DNA from: Palsa-870 sp039935415 | Lineage (GTDB): Bacteria > Chloroflexota > Dormibacteria > Dormibacterales > Dormibacteraceae | Direction: 5' to 3' | DNA: 64,000 bases | Assembly: GCA_039935415.1 (NCBI GenBank) | Contig: JBDTKH010000028.1 | Coordinates: 62,001 to 126,000, forward strand | Part shown: positions 1 through 9,753 of the stretch, one piece after another | How the letters are laid out: each line of letters starts with the position of its first letter | How positions within the stretch are numbered: position 1 is the stretch's first letter | Translations under genes and position numbers: made by a program | The notes under the pieces: generated by a model | Told to the model about the DNA's origin: nothing | The model's database searches: none | The model's input: the letters and a program-made list of their open reading frames with translations, nothing else

Positions 1-1
1 G

Positions 2-253
2 TCGACACCGACCGTCGACGCACTGGTCGAAAAGGCTTGGGCCGCGCCGGGATGCTATGGCGCGCGCATCATGGGGGCCGGCTTCGGCGGCAGCGTCCTC
101 GCGCTCGTCGCCCACGACGAGACGAGCTCCTTCGCGGCCGCGATCGGCCGGCCCGTCCTGTTCTGCGCGACCGCGGACGGCGCCTACGTGGCCGCCTCCG
201 CAACCAAGGGGCCCCCGCGACCTCACGGCGGAGCCTCGGAGGTCGCGGGGTAA
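2..253 (+). CDS. galK: Galactokinase, C-terminal fragment (cut by window edge)
   Basis: The last 83 residues of a GHMP-superfamily kinase are visible. The segment around nt 59-100 reads YGARIMGAGFGGSVLALV, which matches the C-terminal GHMP motif 3 of galactokinase (GAR-x-T/M-G-x-GFGG). Galactokinase phosphorylates galactose to galactose-1-phosphate in the Leloir pathway. The tail after the domain (ATKGPPRPHGG...) is low complexity. The stop codon directly abuts the ATG of the following GH2-type gene, so the two are probably one sugar operon. The kinase core and sugar-binding motif lie outside the window, so another GHMP sugar kinase is possible, though the motif favours GalK. Confidence 0.8.
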   Translation, partial: STPTVDALVEKAWAAPGCYGARIMGAGFGGSVLALVAHDETSSFAAAIGRPVLFCATADGAYVAASATKGPPRPHGGASEVAG

Positions 254-2869
254 ATGAGCGACTGCCTGTTCCTCCCGCTGCCTCAGCGGGCCGCCGGGAC
301 CCGCGAGCTCAGCGCGTGGGAGGCGGTGTGGATGCCGCTGGGCGAAGGCGAGGCGGAACGACTGCCGATGGGTCGGGGAACGGGGTGGAAGCCCATCGAG
401 GTGCCGCGCCAGCTGGCCGCCAGCGAGGGCCGCCAGGCGGTCTGGTATCGCACCGAGTTCCCCCGGCCCGACCATTCGGGACGCGTGGTCCTGCGCATCG
501 GCGGCGCGTTCCTCGCCACCAACGTGTGGCTCAACGGCAAGCTGCTCGGGTCGCATTACGGCTACTTCGCGCCCTTCGGCTTCGACCTCACGCCCTACCT
601 CAAGAGCGAGAACCTGCTGGTCATCTGCTGCGAATCGCCTGTCGAGACAGAGCCCGACAAGAAGCGCCACATCATGGGCCTGTTCAACGACGGCGATTTG
701 AAGCCGTACCCCGCATCGGCTTACTCGAGCCTTCCCGAGCGGTACCGGATGGAGGTGCCTCTCGGCCTGTGGCGCCCGGTCGAGCTCGAGTACGTGGGAC
801 CGATCGCGATCGACTGGATGCGGCTCAAGCCGCACTTCGAGGGCGCCGACGGGCGGCTCGAGGTCGAGGCGCGACTCCGCAACCTCGACGGCAGGCAGAT
901 GGAGGGCGAGGTTGAGCTCGTCGTGCCGGCCACGGGCCGCGATCCGTTGCGGCTCAAGCGCGACCTGCGGCTGGCCGGAGGCGCCGAGGAGACCCTGACG
1001 ATGCGGCTCGCCTTCGCAGGCGCGCGTCGATGGGAACCATGGCGCTGGGGTGAGCAGCCGACGTATCGCGCCGAGCTGATCACTCGAACGTCCTCTGGCG
1101 CCGAGTCGGCGCGGGTGGAGGACAGCTTCGCGTTTCGCGACCTGACGTGGGACATAGGCCCGCGCCGCTGGACACTTTCGGTGAACGGGCGTCCTATGTT
1201 CCTCCGCGGCGCTTGCTACGCGCCCTCTCACCGCCTCGACGAGCTGACCGCTGAGCGTTTCGATGCCGACCTCGCGGTCGCCAGGGAGGCGAACCTGGAC
1301 GCGCTGCGCGTGCTCGCCAACGTGCTACCGGATGATTTCTACAGGCGGGCGGACGCGGCCGGCATGCTTCTCCTCCAGGATCTTCCGCTCACGCGCACTT
1401 ACGCCTACCACGCGCGTGGCGACGACGTCCGGTTCTTCGAGACGGCCGCAAGAGAGCAGCAGCGCGAGATGGTCGAGATGCTGCACAACCGGCCGTCGGT
1501 TGCGGTGTGGATCGCACACGACAACCCACCGTGGATCGCGACCAACGCGGACCTCGGCGAGGTTCATGCCGTGCGGCAGAACCACTCGATCGACCAGGAC
1601 CTCAAAGCGTCATTCGATCGACTGGACCCGGGCCGGCCGTCGCTCGCCGCGTCTGGCGAAGTCGACCTGCACCTGATGCTCGGTTGGTCGACAGGCCCCT
1701 GGCAGGACTTTGCCCAGGTCGAGCCGCTCGTGGTGAGCGCGTTCGGCGCGCAGTCGCTGCCGGCCGCGGACTCGCCAGTCTGGGACCAGATCGAGACGCG
1801 CTGGCCCGTCGCCGACGACGATCCATCGTGGCGACACGCGGGTTTCCAGCCGGACAACTGGGCGGAGCGCGGTGCCGGCCTGCCGTCGGCGCACAAGAGC
1901 CTCGAGGCGTACATCGAGGCTTCGCAGGCGTACCAGGCCGACGTCGTCCGCTTCGCGGCCGAGCACATGCGCACCAGGAAGTTCGAACCATGCTGGGGCG
2001 CTTTCGCCTTTCACCTCGTCGACCCGTTCGCGGGAATTGGCTTCGGCCTGCTGGACGCTTCCCGACGGCCAAAACGCGCGCTCGAAGCGCTCGCGCGGGC
2101 GTTCAAGCCCACGCGGGTCATCGTCGAGCCGCTTGGTTTCGAGCCCGACAGGCCGTTTGGCGTCCTTCAAAAGCCGGACGTTCCGTTCGCGGCGAGATTG
2201 GTGATCGTCAACGACGACCCCGAGATCTCTGGACGTGGCACGTTGCGCTGGTCGGTGGCACGCGACCGGGCTGCCGCCGCTCGCGGCATGGATCGCATTC
2301 GCGACGCCGTGCAGAAGAAGTCCTACTCCGGCACCGTCGAGGTCGAGATCCCGACCGCGTCCGAGCCCGCCGTCAACGCGACGACGCTCAGCCTCCCGCT
2401 GCCGGCCGAGGGCGAGTACACGATGGAAGCCTGGCTCACGGTCTCGGGTCGAGAGGTCGACCGCGCCGAGATGCGGTTCACCATCACGTCGAACCTTCCC
2501 TCTCCGCGGCCCAGGCCGGAGATACCGCGCTACCTCGCGGAACGCCTGGCGGACATGACGAGCCTGCGTCCGGAGGAGCAGGGCATGAGCTTCGCCCTCG
2601 AGAACCGGACTCGCCCGGCCGTCCTTGTCGGCGTCACGGGTCTCCGGCTCGACGGGATCGTGCTCGCCCGTCATCAGCTGCAGATCGAGACGAACGCCGG
2701 ACTCGCGCCGCTGCCACGCCGGCTCGACCTGCCATTGGGCAGGCGCATCGTGGTGCACGTGTTGACGGGCGAGCCTCTGGGTTCCGGGGGCCATTCGCTC
2801 GAGGCCGACATCACCGTCCCGGGCGTCGCCTCGGGGCGTCTGGTCATCGAAGGAAGCGTCGCCTCGTAA
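254..2869 (+). CDS. Glycoside hydrolase family 2-type protein, probable pseudoenzyme
   Basis: This 871-residue protein has the GH2 order: jelly-roll sugar-binding domain (about 60-185), immunoglobulin-like domain (about 190-295), TIM barrel from about 300 (NGRPMFLRGACYAP, then EANLDALRV), and C-terminal beta domains. GH2 beta-mannosidases and beta-galactosidases use an acid/base Glu in an NE motif after strand 4 and a nucleophile Glu in a SEFG-type motif. Here the first site reads AHDNPPW (D423, N424) and the second reads VVSAFGAQSLP (A496), so both glutamates appear to be missing. The fold is clear but hydrolysis is doubtful; carbohydrate binding or another chemistry is possible. There is no signal peptide. 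It starts at the base after the galK stop, which implies translational coupling and a role with galactosides. Confidence 0.85.
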   Translation: MSDCLFLPLPQRAAGTRELSAWEAVWMPLGEGEAERLPMGRGTGWKPIEVPRQLAASEGRQAVWYRTEFPRPDHSGRVVLRIGGAFLATNVWLNGKLLGSHYGYFAPFGFDLTPYLKSENLLVICCESPVETEPDKKRHIMGLFNDGDLKPYPASAYSSLPERYRMEVPLGLWRPVELEYVGPIAIDWMRLKPHFEGADGRLEVEARLRNLDGRQMEGEVELVVPATGRDPLRLKRDLRLAGGAEETLTMRLAFAGARRWEPWRWGEQPTYRAELITRTSSGAESARVEDSFAFRDLTWDIGPRRWTLSVNGRPMFLRGACYAPSHRLDELTAERFDADLAVAREANLDALRVLANVLPDDFYRRADAAGMLLLQDLPLTRTYAYHARGDDVRFFETAAREQQREMVEMLHNRPSVAVWIAHDNPPWIATNADLGEVHAVRQNHSIDQDLKASFDRLDPGRPSLAASGEVDLHLMLGWSTGPWQDFAQVEPLVVSAFGAQSLPAADSPVWDQIETRWPVADDDPSWRHAGFQPDNWAERGAGLPSAHKSLEAYIEASQAYQADVVRFAAEHMRTRKFEPCWGAFAFHLVDPFAGIGFGLLDASRRPKRALEALARAFKPTRVIVEPLGFEPDRPFGVLQKPDVPFAARLVIVNDDPEISGRGTLRWSVARDRAAAARGMDRIRDAVQKKSYSGTVEVEIPTASEPAVNATTLSLPLPAEGEYTMEAWLTVSGREVDRAEMRFTITSNLPSPRPRPEIPRYLAERLADMTSLRPEEQGMSFALENRTRPAVLVGVTGLRLDGIVLARHQLQIETNAGLAPLPRRLDLPLGRRIVVHVLTGEPLGSGGHSLEADITVPGVASGRLVIEGSVAS

Positions 2870-3016
2870 CGATCTTTTGGATCGCGAGTTGGGTTCAACG
2901 GACGGTGTCGGATGCCATACTTCCCCACAACGAGGTTGCTGCTTTAAGTCGCTGATACACGGCCGAGCCGAGCGCAGTTTCGATAAATTACGGCGAAAAG
3001 GGAGGCTCTCCACCGG

Positions 3017-4513
<1,497 letters not shown>

Positions 4514-4720
4514 CAGTGAACCGCCGCCGCCGGCCGAGCCACATCTCATCGGCTCAGGACGACGATGCGTGCGTTAGGGGGCCCGGCCCGTCGTCGTCGC
4601 GCATCACGGGGATGCGCTCCTCCTAGTGCCACCCCTGCCTTCGCCTCGTCGCCCTGACCGGCGACCTGACGGTCGCCTGCCGCGATCTGTGGCCCAGCCG
4701 GCGGCGTCGGTTCACCCCTG

Positions 4721-5497
4721 ATGCGGCTTCGGATCGCCTGGGCGACCGATCCCGGTCTCGAGCGTGAGGAGAATGAGGACGCGGTTCTCGTTTGGCGCAA
4801 CAAGGCAGGGCTCGACACGCTGCTGGTCGTTTGCGACGGCATGGGTGGCCACGCCGCGGGTCAGACCGCGAGCTCGATCGCGACGAAGACGGTGACCACG
4901 GTGCTGGCCGAGGACGGGCAGGAGGGGACAGACGTCGAGCGGTTGAAGAAGGCGTGCAAGGCGGCTAACACCGCAGTGTTCGAAGCGGCGCGCGACAACC
5001 CGGACTGGGCCGGCATGGGCAGCACCATGGTCATCGTGGCGATCCGCGCAGGCGAGATGGCGCTGCTCAACGTCGGCGACAGCCCGGCCTACCTGTTTCG
5101 CAACAGCCTCGCGAAGATGGTGTCGCAGGACCATTCGTGGCCTGCCGAGCAGGTTCGCCTCGGGCTCATCAAGCCGGAAGAGGTCGCGACCCATCCGCTC
5201 AAACACCGTCTCACCCGCGCGGTCGGCGTGTGGGAGGCGATCCAGCCGTTCACCGACAGGATGCGGCTCGAGGAGGGCGACGCGGTGGTGCTGTGCAGCG
5301 ACGGCGTCGAGACGGCGGGCGTGAGCGTCGAGGAGATGGGGCGGCTGTTGCTTCGGGACGGAAACCTTGACCGCGGCGCCGAGCGCGTCATCGAGCGCTG
5401 TCGCGAGCTGGGCGCGCCCGACAACGTCACGCTGGCGGTCGCCCGCGTCGAAGTCGACGTGACCAAAACGGCGGTTCTCCCGAAACTCAAGAGATAG
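4721..5497 (+). CDS. PP2C-family serine/threonine protein phosphatase
   Basis: This 258-residue soluble PPM/PP2C phosphatase dephosphorylates Ser/Thr with two metal ions. The motifs appear in order: REENEDAVLV (first metal Asp), CDGMGGHAAG (D39-G40), GMGSTMV, LNVGDSPAYLF, SQDHSW, LCSDGV and PDNVTLAV. All metal-ligand aspartates are present, so it should be active. It lies 207 nt downstream of the FHA gene on the same strand. The intervening stretch has no convincing gene or strong hairpin. The ATG has no obvious Shine-Dalgarno, but the family normally starts just before this RIAxATDxG strand, so the start is credible. Confidence 0.93.
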   Translation: MRLRIAWATDPGLEREENEDAVLVWRNKAGLDTLLVVCDGMGGHAAGQTASSIATKTVTTVLAEDGQEGTDVERLKKACKAANTAVFEAARDNPDWAGMGSTMVIVAIRAGEMALLNVGDSPAYLFRNSLAKMVSQDHSWPAEQVRLGLIKPEEVATHPLKHRLTRAVGVWEAIQPFTDRMRLEEGDAVVLCSDGVETAGVSVEEMGRLLLRDGNLDRGAERVIERCRELGAPDNVTLAVARVEVDVTKTAVLPKLKR

Positions 5498-5528
5498 CCC
5501 AGCACCCCCACCGGGCGCTAACGCGTCG

Positions 5529-5591
5529 ACCTCCCCGCATGGCGGGGAGGTGGCCAATTTGATCAGTGACCTCCCCACCACGTGGGGAGGT
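5529..5591. repeat. Two tandem GC-rich palindromes between convergent genes
   Basis: Two perfect 10-bp inverted repeats with 3-nt loops lie 40 bp apart: ACCTCCCCGC/GCGGGGAGGT at 5529-5551 and ACCTCCCCAC/GTGGGGAGGT at 5569-5591. They sit between the convergent PP2C and glcF genes and could end transcription in both directions. The adjoining GGCCCGCAGGGCCGGAGGGGG resembles, in reverse complement, the sequence at 51688-51742, so this looks like a dispersed intergenic repeat (REP-like) rather than a dedicated terminator. Confidence 0.75.
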
Positions 5592-5625
5592 GGCCCGCAG
5601 GGCCGGAGGGGGTGATGGCCTTCCT

Positions 5626-6816
5626 CTAGTAGGCCCGCAGAAGCAACTCGGAGATGTGCTCGACCTTCATCGTCGCCTTGCGGCCGCGCAGGCCCGACTC
5701 CAGCTGCATCTGGCAGCCCGGGTTTGCACTGACCACGACCTCGGCGCGCGTCGCGGCCACGTCGTCGAGCTTCTCCTGCAGGATCCGGCTCGACATCGCA
5801 GGCTCCAGAGCGCTGTAGAGCCCGGCCGCCCCGCAGCAGATCTCGGGGTGGCGCATCTCGACCAGCTCGACACCGGGCAGCGCGCGGATGAGGTCGCGCG
5901 GCTGCTTGCGGATGCGCTGCGCGTGCGCGAGGTGACACGCGTCCTGGTAGGTGACGCGGAGCTTGACGTCGCGTTTCGGCGCCGGCAGACCCGTTTCTAC
6001 CAGCCACTCAGTGAGATCCTTGACCCGCCCCTTCAGCTCGGGGTAGAAATCCTTGAGGTGCGCGCCGCAGCCTGCTGAGTCGACGACCAGCGCATCGAAG
6101 CTCCCGTCGAGGTACGTGCGCGTGTTCACGTCGCGCAGCCGCTCGGCGGTGTCCATGTCGCCGTTGTGGGCGAACAGCGCGCCACAGCATCGCTCGCCCT
6201 GTGGAAACCACACCTCGCAGCCCGCGAGCTGAAGGAGTCTCACCGCCGCGTCGTGCGACTGCGGGTAAAGGATCGGCATGACGCAGCCGACCAGGAACGC
6301 CACGCGGTGCTTGCGCTCGCCGATGGCAGGTGCGACGCCTGACGCTGGAGGCCGGAACCGCGCACGAAGCGGTGGCAGCTGGCGGCCGGACCTGACAAGA
6401 GAAGTGAGGTGCGCCGCCTGCGCGAATCGCGTCACCGCACCGAAAGCACTCAACCGGCGCGGGTGCGCGAGCACCTGGCGGAGCGCCGTGTTCACGAACG
6501 CCCGCTTGGGCGTCGGACGGCGGAGGTGCTCGACATCGGCGCGTCCCGCCTCGATGATCCGCCCATAAGGCACACCGGACGGACACACGGCCTCGCAGGT
6601 GCGGCAGCCGAGGCACAGGTCGATGTGGCGCACCTGCTCCTCGTCGAACGGCATCGTCCCTCGTTTCCACTGGGTCATCAGGTAGATCCGCCCGCGCGGC
6701 GATTCCGTCTCGAGGCCGGTGACGCGAAACGTCGGACACGCGTCGAGGCACAGCCCGCAGTGGACACAAGTGGCGAGGTCGTCATCGCTCAGGCGCGGAA
6801 ATGGAGGCGTGGTCAC
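5626..6816 (-). CDS. glcF: Glycolate oxidase iron-sulfur subunit GlcF
   Basis: This 396-residue protein has two ferredoxin-type 4Fe-4S motifs near the N-terminus (CVHCGLCLDACP and CLGCRTCEAVCP), then two CCG (cysteine-rich) domains, seen as GCVMPILYP...ERCCGAL and YQDACHLAHAQ...PEICCGAAG. This is the GlcF/GlpC/LutA architecture: it takes electrons from the flavin subunit and passes them to the membrane quinone pool. It is the last gene of glcD-glcE-glcF, and its GTG start overlaps the glcE stop as GTGA (6813-6816). The context makes glycolate, or a similar 2-hydroxy acid, the likely substrate. Confidence 0.92.
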   Translation of the reverse strand: MTTPPFPRLSDDDLATCVHCGLCLDACPTFRVTGLETESPRGRIYLMTQWKRGTMPFDEEQVRHIDLCLGCRTCEAVCPSGVPYGRIIEAGRADVEHLRRPTPKRAFVNTALRQVLAHPRRLSAFGAVTRFAQAAHLTSLVRSGRQLPPLRARFRPPASGVAPAIGERKHRVAFLVGCVMPILYPQSHDAAVRLLQLAGCEVWFPQGERCCGALFAHNGDMDTAERLRDVNTRTYLDGSFDALVVDSAGCGAHLKDFYPELKGRVKDLTEWLVETGLPAPKRDVKLRVTYQDACHLAHAQRIRKQPRDLIRALPGVELVEMRHPEICCGAAGLYSALEPAMSSRILQEKLDDVAATRAEVVVSANPGCQMQLESGLRGRKATMKVEHISELLLRAY

Positions 6817-7952
6817 ACCACGAACCTGCCTGGGTTCAGGATCCCGTCGGGATCGAACGCATGCTTGAGACGCCGCATGAGCTGGATCGTCGGCGGCTCG
6901 GCGCCCCAGGCGCCGAGCGCACCGGCCACCTCGGCCGGGGCCGCCAGCAGCACGAGTGATCCGCCCGCGGACTCGGTCGCAGCGCGCGCCTCGATGACGC
7001 CCGCACCGTCATCCTCGAACGACCAGTGCGCGATACCGATACCCGGCGAGGCCCACCAGCCTGCGCCCACCGGCACTGCGGCGAGGACGCCGCGTAAGGC
7101 ATGGCGCGGCGCCGCGATCCGAGCCCATGACGTTGGCCCGCGTCGCGAATGCTCGGTCCACGCCGCCGCGTCGGTCGTCTTCCAGCCGAGCTCCCCGACC
7201 ATGCGGTTCACAGCGTCGGGGCTCCCGAAGAATCGCGCCAGCACGCGCCCCTCGGAGAAGAGCTCCAGGGCGGCCGGGAGCAGCGGAAGGGCCATTGCCC
7301 GGTCGGCCGCGCTCCACGCGTCTTCGATGGATGCCTCTTGCGTCTCGACGGTCACATCGTGCAGCGGCTTCGGAAATACCTTGAAGGACGCGCCGACGAT
7401 GACGCCGAGCGATCCAAGTGCCCCGTGGTGCAGCTTCATCATGTCGTAGCCGCTGACGTTCTTGACCACGCGGCCGCCGGCGCTCACCAGCTTGCCGTCG
7501 GGAAGCGCGACGCGGATGCCGATCAGGAAATCTCGCGCCGATCCGTAGCGCAGCCGAAGCGGTCCCGTCCAACCGCTGGCGAGGAGGCCGCCGACGGTGT
7601 GCCCCGGCGAGTTGAAGGGGTCGAGGGGCAGGAACTGGCCGGCTTTTCCTAGCTCCTCCTGAAGTTCCTCGAGCGTAAGGCCGGCCTCGACGCTCACGAC
7701 CATGTCCGCCTGCGAGTGCTCGAGCACGCGATTGAGCCGCGTGGTGTGCAGCTCGACGTCGCGGCGCAGCCCAGGCCCGCCCATCGAGCTCGCCCGGCCG
7801 CCGCCGACGGGGACGACCGTGGAGCGCGCCTGGGCCGCCTCGTGCAGCACGCGGGCGAGCTCTTCCGCGGTGGACGGCTTCTCGACCGAGATCACCTTTC
7901 GGGGTCCCCGCGAACTCACGGCGAAGCCTCCGAGTTCGTGGGGATCTGTCAC
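6813..7952 (-). CDS. glcE: Glycolate oxidase FAD-binding subunit GlcE
   Basis: The product is about 379 residues with a PCMH-type FAD-binding domain. It shows the expected VVPVGGGRASSMG region, LDPFNSPGHTVGGLLASGWTGPLRLRYGSARD and GRVVKNVSGYDMMKLHHGALGSLGVI, all typical of GlcE. The C-terminus RRLKHAFDPDGILNPGRF is the shared flavoprotein ending. The reading frame stays open further upstream, but that part overlaps glcD and has no family similarity. A GTG at 7952 gives a 4-nt GTGA overlap with the glcD stop, the same coupling seen between glcE and glcF. Two more in-frame GTG codons directly upstream are alternatives. Confidence 0.9.
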   Translation of the reverse strand: MTDPHELGGFAVSSRGPRKVISVEKPSTAEELARVLHEAAQARSTVVPVGGGRASSMGGPGLRRDVELHTTRLNRVLEHSQADMVVSVEAGLTLEELQEELGKAGQFLPLDPFNSPGHTVGGLLASGWTGPLRLRYGSARDFLIGIRVALPDGKLVSAGGRVVKNVSGYDMMKLHHGALGSLGVIVGASFKVFPKPLHDVTVETQEASIEDAWSAADRAMALPLLPAALELFSEGRVLARFFGSPDAVNRMVGELGWKTTDAAAWTEHSRRGPTSWARIAAPRHALRGVLAAVPVGAGWWASPGIGIAHWSFEDDGAGVIEARAATESAGGSLVLLAAPAEVAGALGAWGAEPPTIQLMRRLKHAFDPDGILNPGRFVV

Positions 7953-9391
7953 CACCACTTCGCCTCGATCGCGAGACCGGTGCGGCCCGCCAGGTGGACC
8001 TGCTTGCGGGACGGGTCGGGAAAGATCTTCCCTGGGTTGAGAATCCCATCCACGTCCAGCACGCGTTTCACGCGCTGCATCGCGTCGAGGTCGTCCGGGC
8101 TGAACACCCATGGCATGAAGGCGCTCTTCTCGAGGCCGATTCCGTGCTCGCCCGACAGCGCCCCGCCCATCTCGACGACGGCGCGAAGCATCTCCTCTCC
8201 CGCGGCCTCGACCTGCTGCATCACCCCGTGGTCGCGCAGGTCAAAAAGGATGTTGGGATGGAGGTTGCCGTCGCCGGCGTGAAACACGTTTGCGACCGGT
8301 AGCTCGTAGTGCACGCCGATCTCGCCGACCGCCGAGAGCACCTGCGGGAGGCGTGACCGCGGCACGACCCCGTCGTGCAGGTAGTAGTTCGGCTTGATTC
8401 TGCCGAGCGCGCCGATGGCGCCCTTGCGTCCTGCCCACAGCAGGTCCCTTTCGGATTGCGACTGCGCCTCGCGCATCGCGTAGCCGTCGTTCTCCGCGAG
8501 CACGCTGTGGACCGCCGCCATCAGCTCGCGTGTTGATTCGGCAATGCCGTCGACCTCGACCAGCAGCACAGCTCCGGCGTCGGTCGGATAGCCGGCGTGG
8601 TAGTGCGCCTCGACGGCGCCGACTGTGACGTGGTCCATCATCTCGAGCGCCGACGGCACGATCCCCCGCGCGATCACCGCCGACACGGCGAGGCTTGCCG
8701 TCTCGATCGTCGGGAAGGCCGCGAGCAGCGTCGCGACGCTCGGCGGAGAAGGGAGCAGCCGGACCTTGACCTTGGTGATCGCGCACAGCGTTCCTTCCGA
8801 GCCGACGAGCACGCCGCACAGATCGAGGCCCACCCGGCCCGGCGCGTCGCCGCTCACCCAGTGCACGCTGCCGTCCGCGAGCACCACTTCCATGCCGAGG
8901 ACGTGGTTGGTGGTCACGCCGTAGTACAGGCAGTGAGGGCCGCCGGAGTTCTCGGCCGCGTTGCCGCCGATGGTGCAGGCCTTCTGGCTCGATGGATCGG
9001 GCGCGTAGAACAGGCCGTGCGCGCCGGCGACGAGCGAGAGCTCCTGGTTGACGACCCCCGGCTCGACTGTCGCCGTCTGCGCGACGGGGTCGATCTCGAG
9101 GATGCGCTTCATGCGCGTCACCTGCAGGGCTATCCCGCCGCGGATGGTGACAGCGCCTCCCGAGAGTCCCGTGCCGGCGCCGCGCGGCACCACCGGGACG
9201 CGATGCTTCGCTGCGACCTTGATCACGCCGGCGACCTGCTCGGTGGTCGCGGGCAGCACGACCGCGTCGGGCACAGCGCCCTCGATCGAGGCGTCGCGCT
9301 CGAAGATGCGAAGGTCATTGGCCGAGTCGATCACGTACTCGCGGCCGACGACCCGCCGCAGCTCTTCGAGAACGTAGGATGGGAGTGGCAT
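7949..9391 (-). CDS. glcD: Glycolate oxidase subunit GlcD (FAD-linked)
   Basis: This 480-residue FAD-linked oxidase catalyses glycolate to glyoxylate with GlcE and GlcF. An N-terminal PCMH FAD domain contains VPVVPRGAGTGLSGGA, APDPSSQKACTIGGNAAENSGGPHCLYYG and VGSEGTLCAITKV. A C-terminal FAD-oxidase domain has HAGDGNLHPNILFD and SGEHGIGLEKSAFM, with the active-site histidines present. The ATG at 9391 (MPLPSYVLEELRRVVG) is chosen because the region further upstream belongs to the preceding small gene; that gene's TGA overlaps the ATG by one base. D-lactate dehydrogenases share this fold, but the glcDEF order favours glycolate. Confidence 0.92.
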   Translation of the reverse strand: MPLPSYVLEELRRVVGREYVIDSANDLRIFERDASIEGAVPDAVVLPATTEQVAGVIKVAAKHRVPVVPRGAGTGLSGGAVTIRGGIALQVTRMKRILEIDPVAQTATVEPGVVNQELSLVAGAHGLFYAPDPSSQKACTIGGNAAENSGGPHCLYYGVTTNHVLGMEVVLADGSVHWVSGDAPGRVGLDLCGVLVGSEGTLCAITKVKVRLLPSPPSVATLLAAFPTIETASLAVSAVIARGIVPSALEMMDHVTVGAVEAHYHAGYPTDAGAVLLVEVDGIAESTRELMAAVHSVLAENDGYAMREAQSQSERDLLWAGRKGAIGALGRIKPNYYLHDGVVPRSRLPQVLSAVGEIGVHYELPVANVFHAGDGNLHPNILFDLRDHGVMQQVEAAGEEMLRAVVEMGGALSGEHGIGLEKSAFMPWVFSPDDLDAMQRVKRVLDVDGILNPGKIFPDPSRKQVHLAGRTGLAIEAKWW

Positions 9392-9729
9392 CAGGCGAGG
9401 GGCGCCTCGCGCTCCGGGTTTCGCTCGAAGGCTTCGAACCGGCGCGTCAGCGCGCCCGGCATCCCGGGCGCCTCGACAGCCTGCGCGCCGACGATCAGGA
9501 GATCGAGCCATCGCTGGATCTCCTCTTCGGACGGCACGCGGTCAGGGCGCTCGAAGATCGCCTCCTGGATGCGGCTGTGCGGCGAGACCTGGATCGTGAA
9601 CCAGACGGAAAGCCCGTCCGGCGTGACCACGTGGTGAGTCTCGTCCACGCGACGGTTGACGGGCAGCCGCATCGGCTTCGCCTCGGCCGCGGCCCGCAGT
9701 CGCGTCGCGATCGGCGCAATGTCATCCAT
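9391..9729 (-). CDS. Conserved hypothetical protein preceding glcD
   Basis: I do not recognise this 112-residue protein. It is soluble, with no cysteine cluster, signal peptide or membrane segment. The middle reads as beta strands (THHVVTPDGLSVWFTIQVSPHS) followed by a helical C-terminus (PSEEEIQRWLDLLIVGAQAVEAP). Its stop overlaps the glcD start by one base (TGATG), so it is the first gene of the glc operon and probably co-translated. The start lies 24 bp from the start of the divergent URO-D family gene, so the two promoters must overlap. Confidence 0.65.
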   Translation of the reverse strand: MDDIAPIATRLRAAAEAKPMRLPVNRRVDETHHVVTPDGLSVWFTIQVSPHSRIQEAIFERPDRVPSEEEIQRWLDLLIVGAQAVEAPGMPGALTRRFEAFERNPEREAPLA

Positions 9730-9753
9730 CGTGTCCAGCTTAAACTCGAATCA

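Noticed and set aside
7953..8111. Longer GlcE beginning at 8111
   Set aside because: The extra N-terminal residues overlap glcD and look like out-of-frame translation; the GTGA overlap at 7949-7952 matches the coupling of the next pair.
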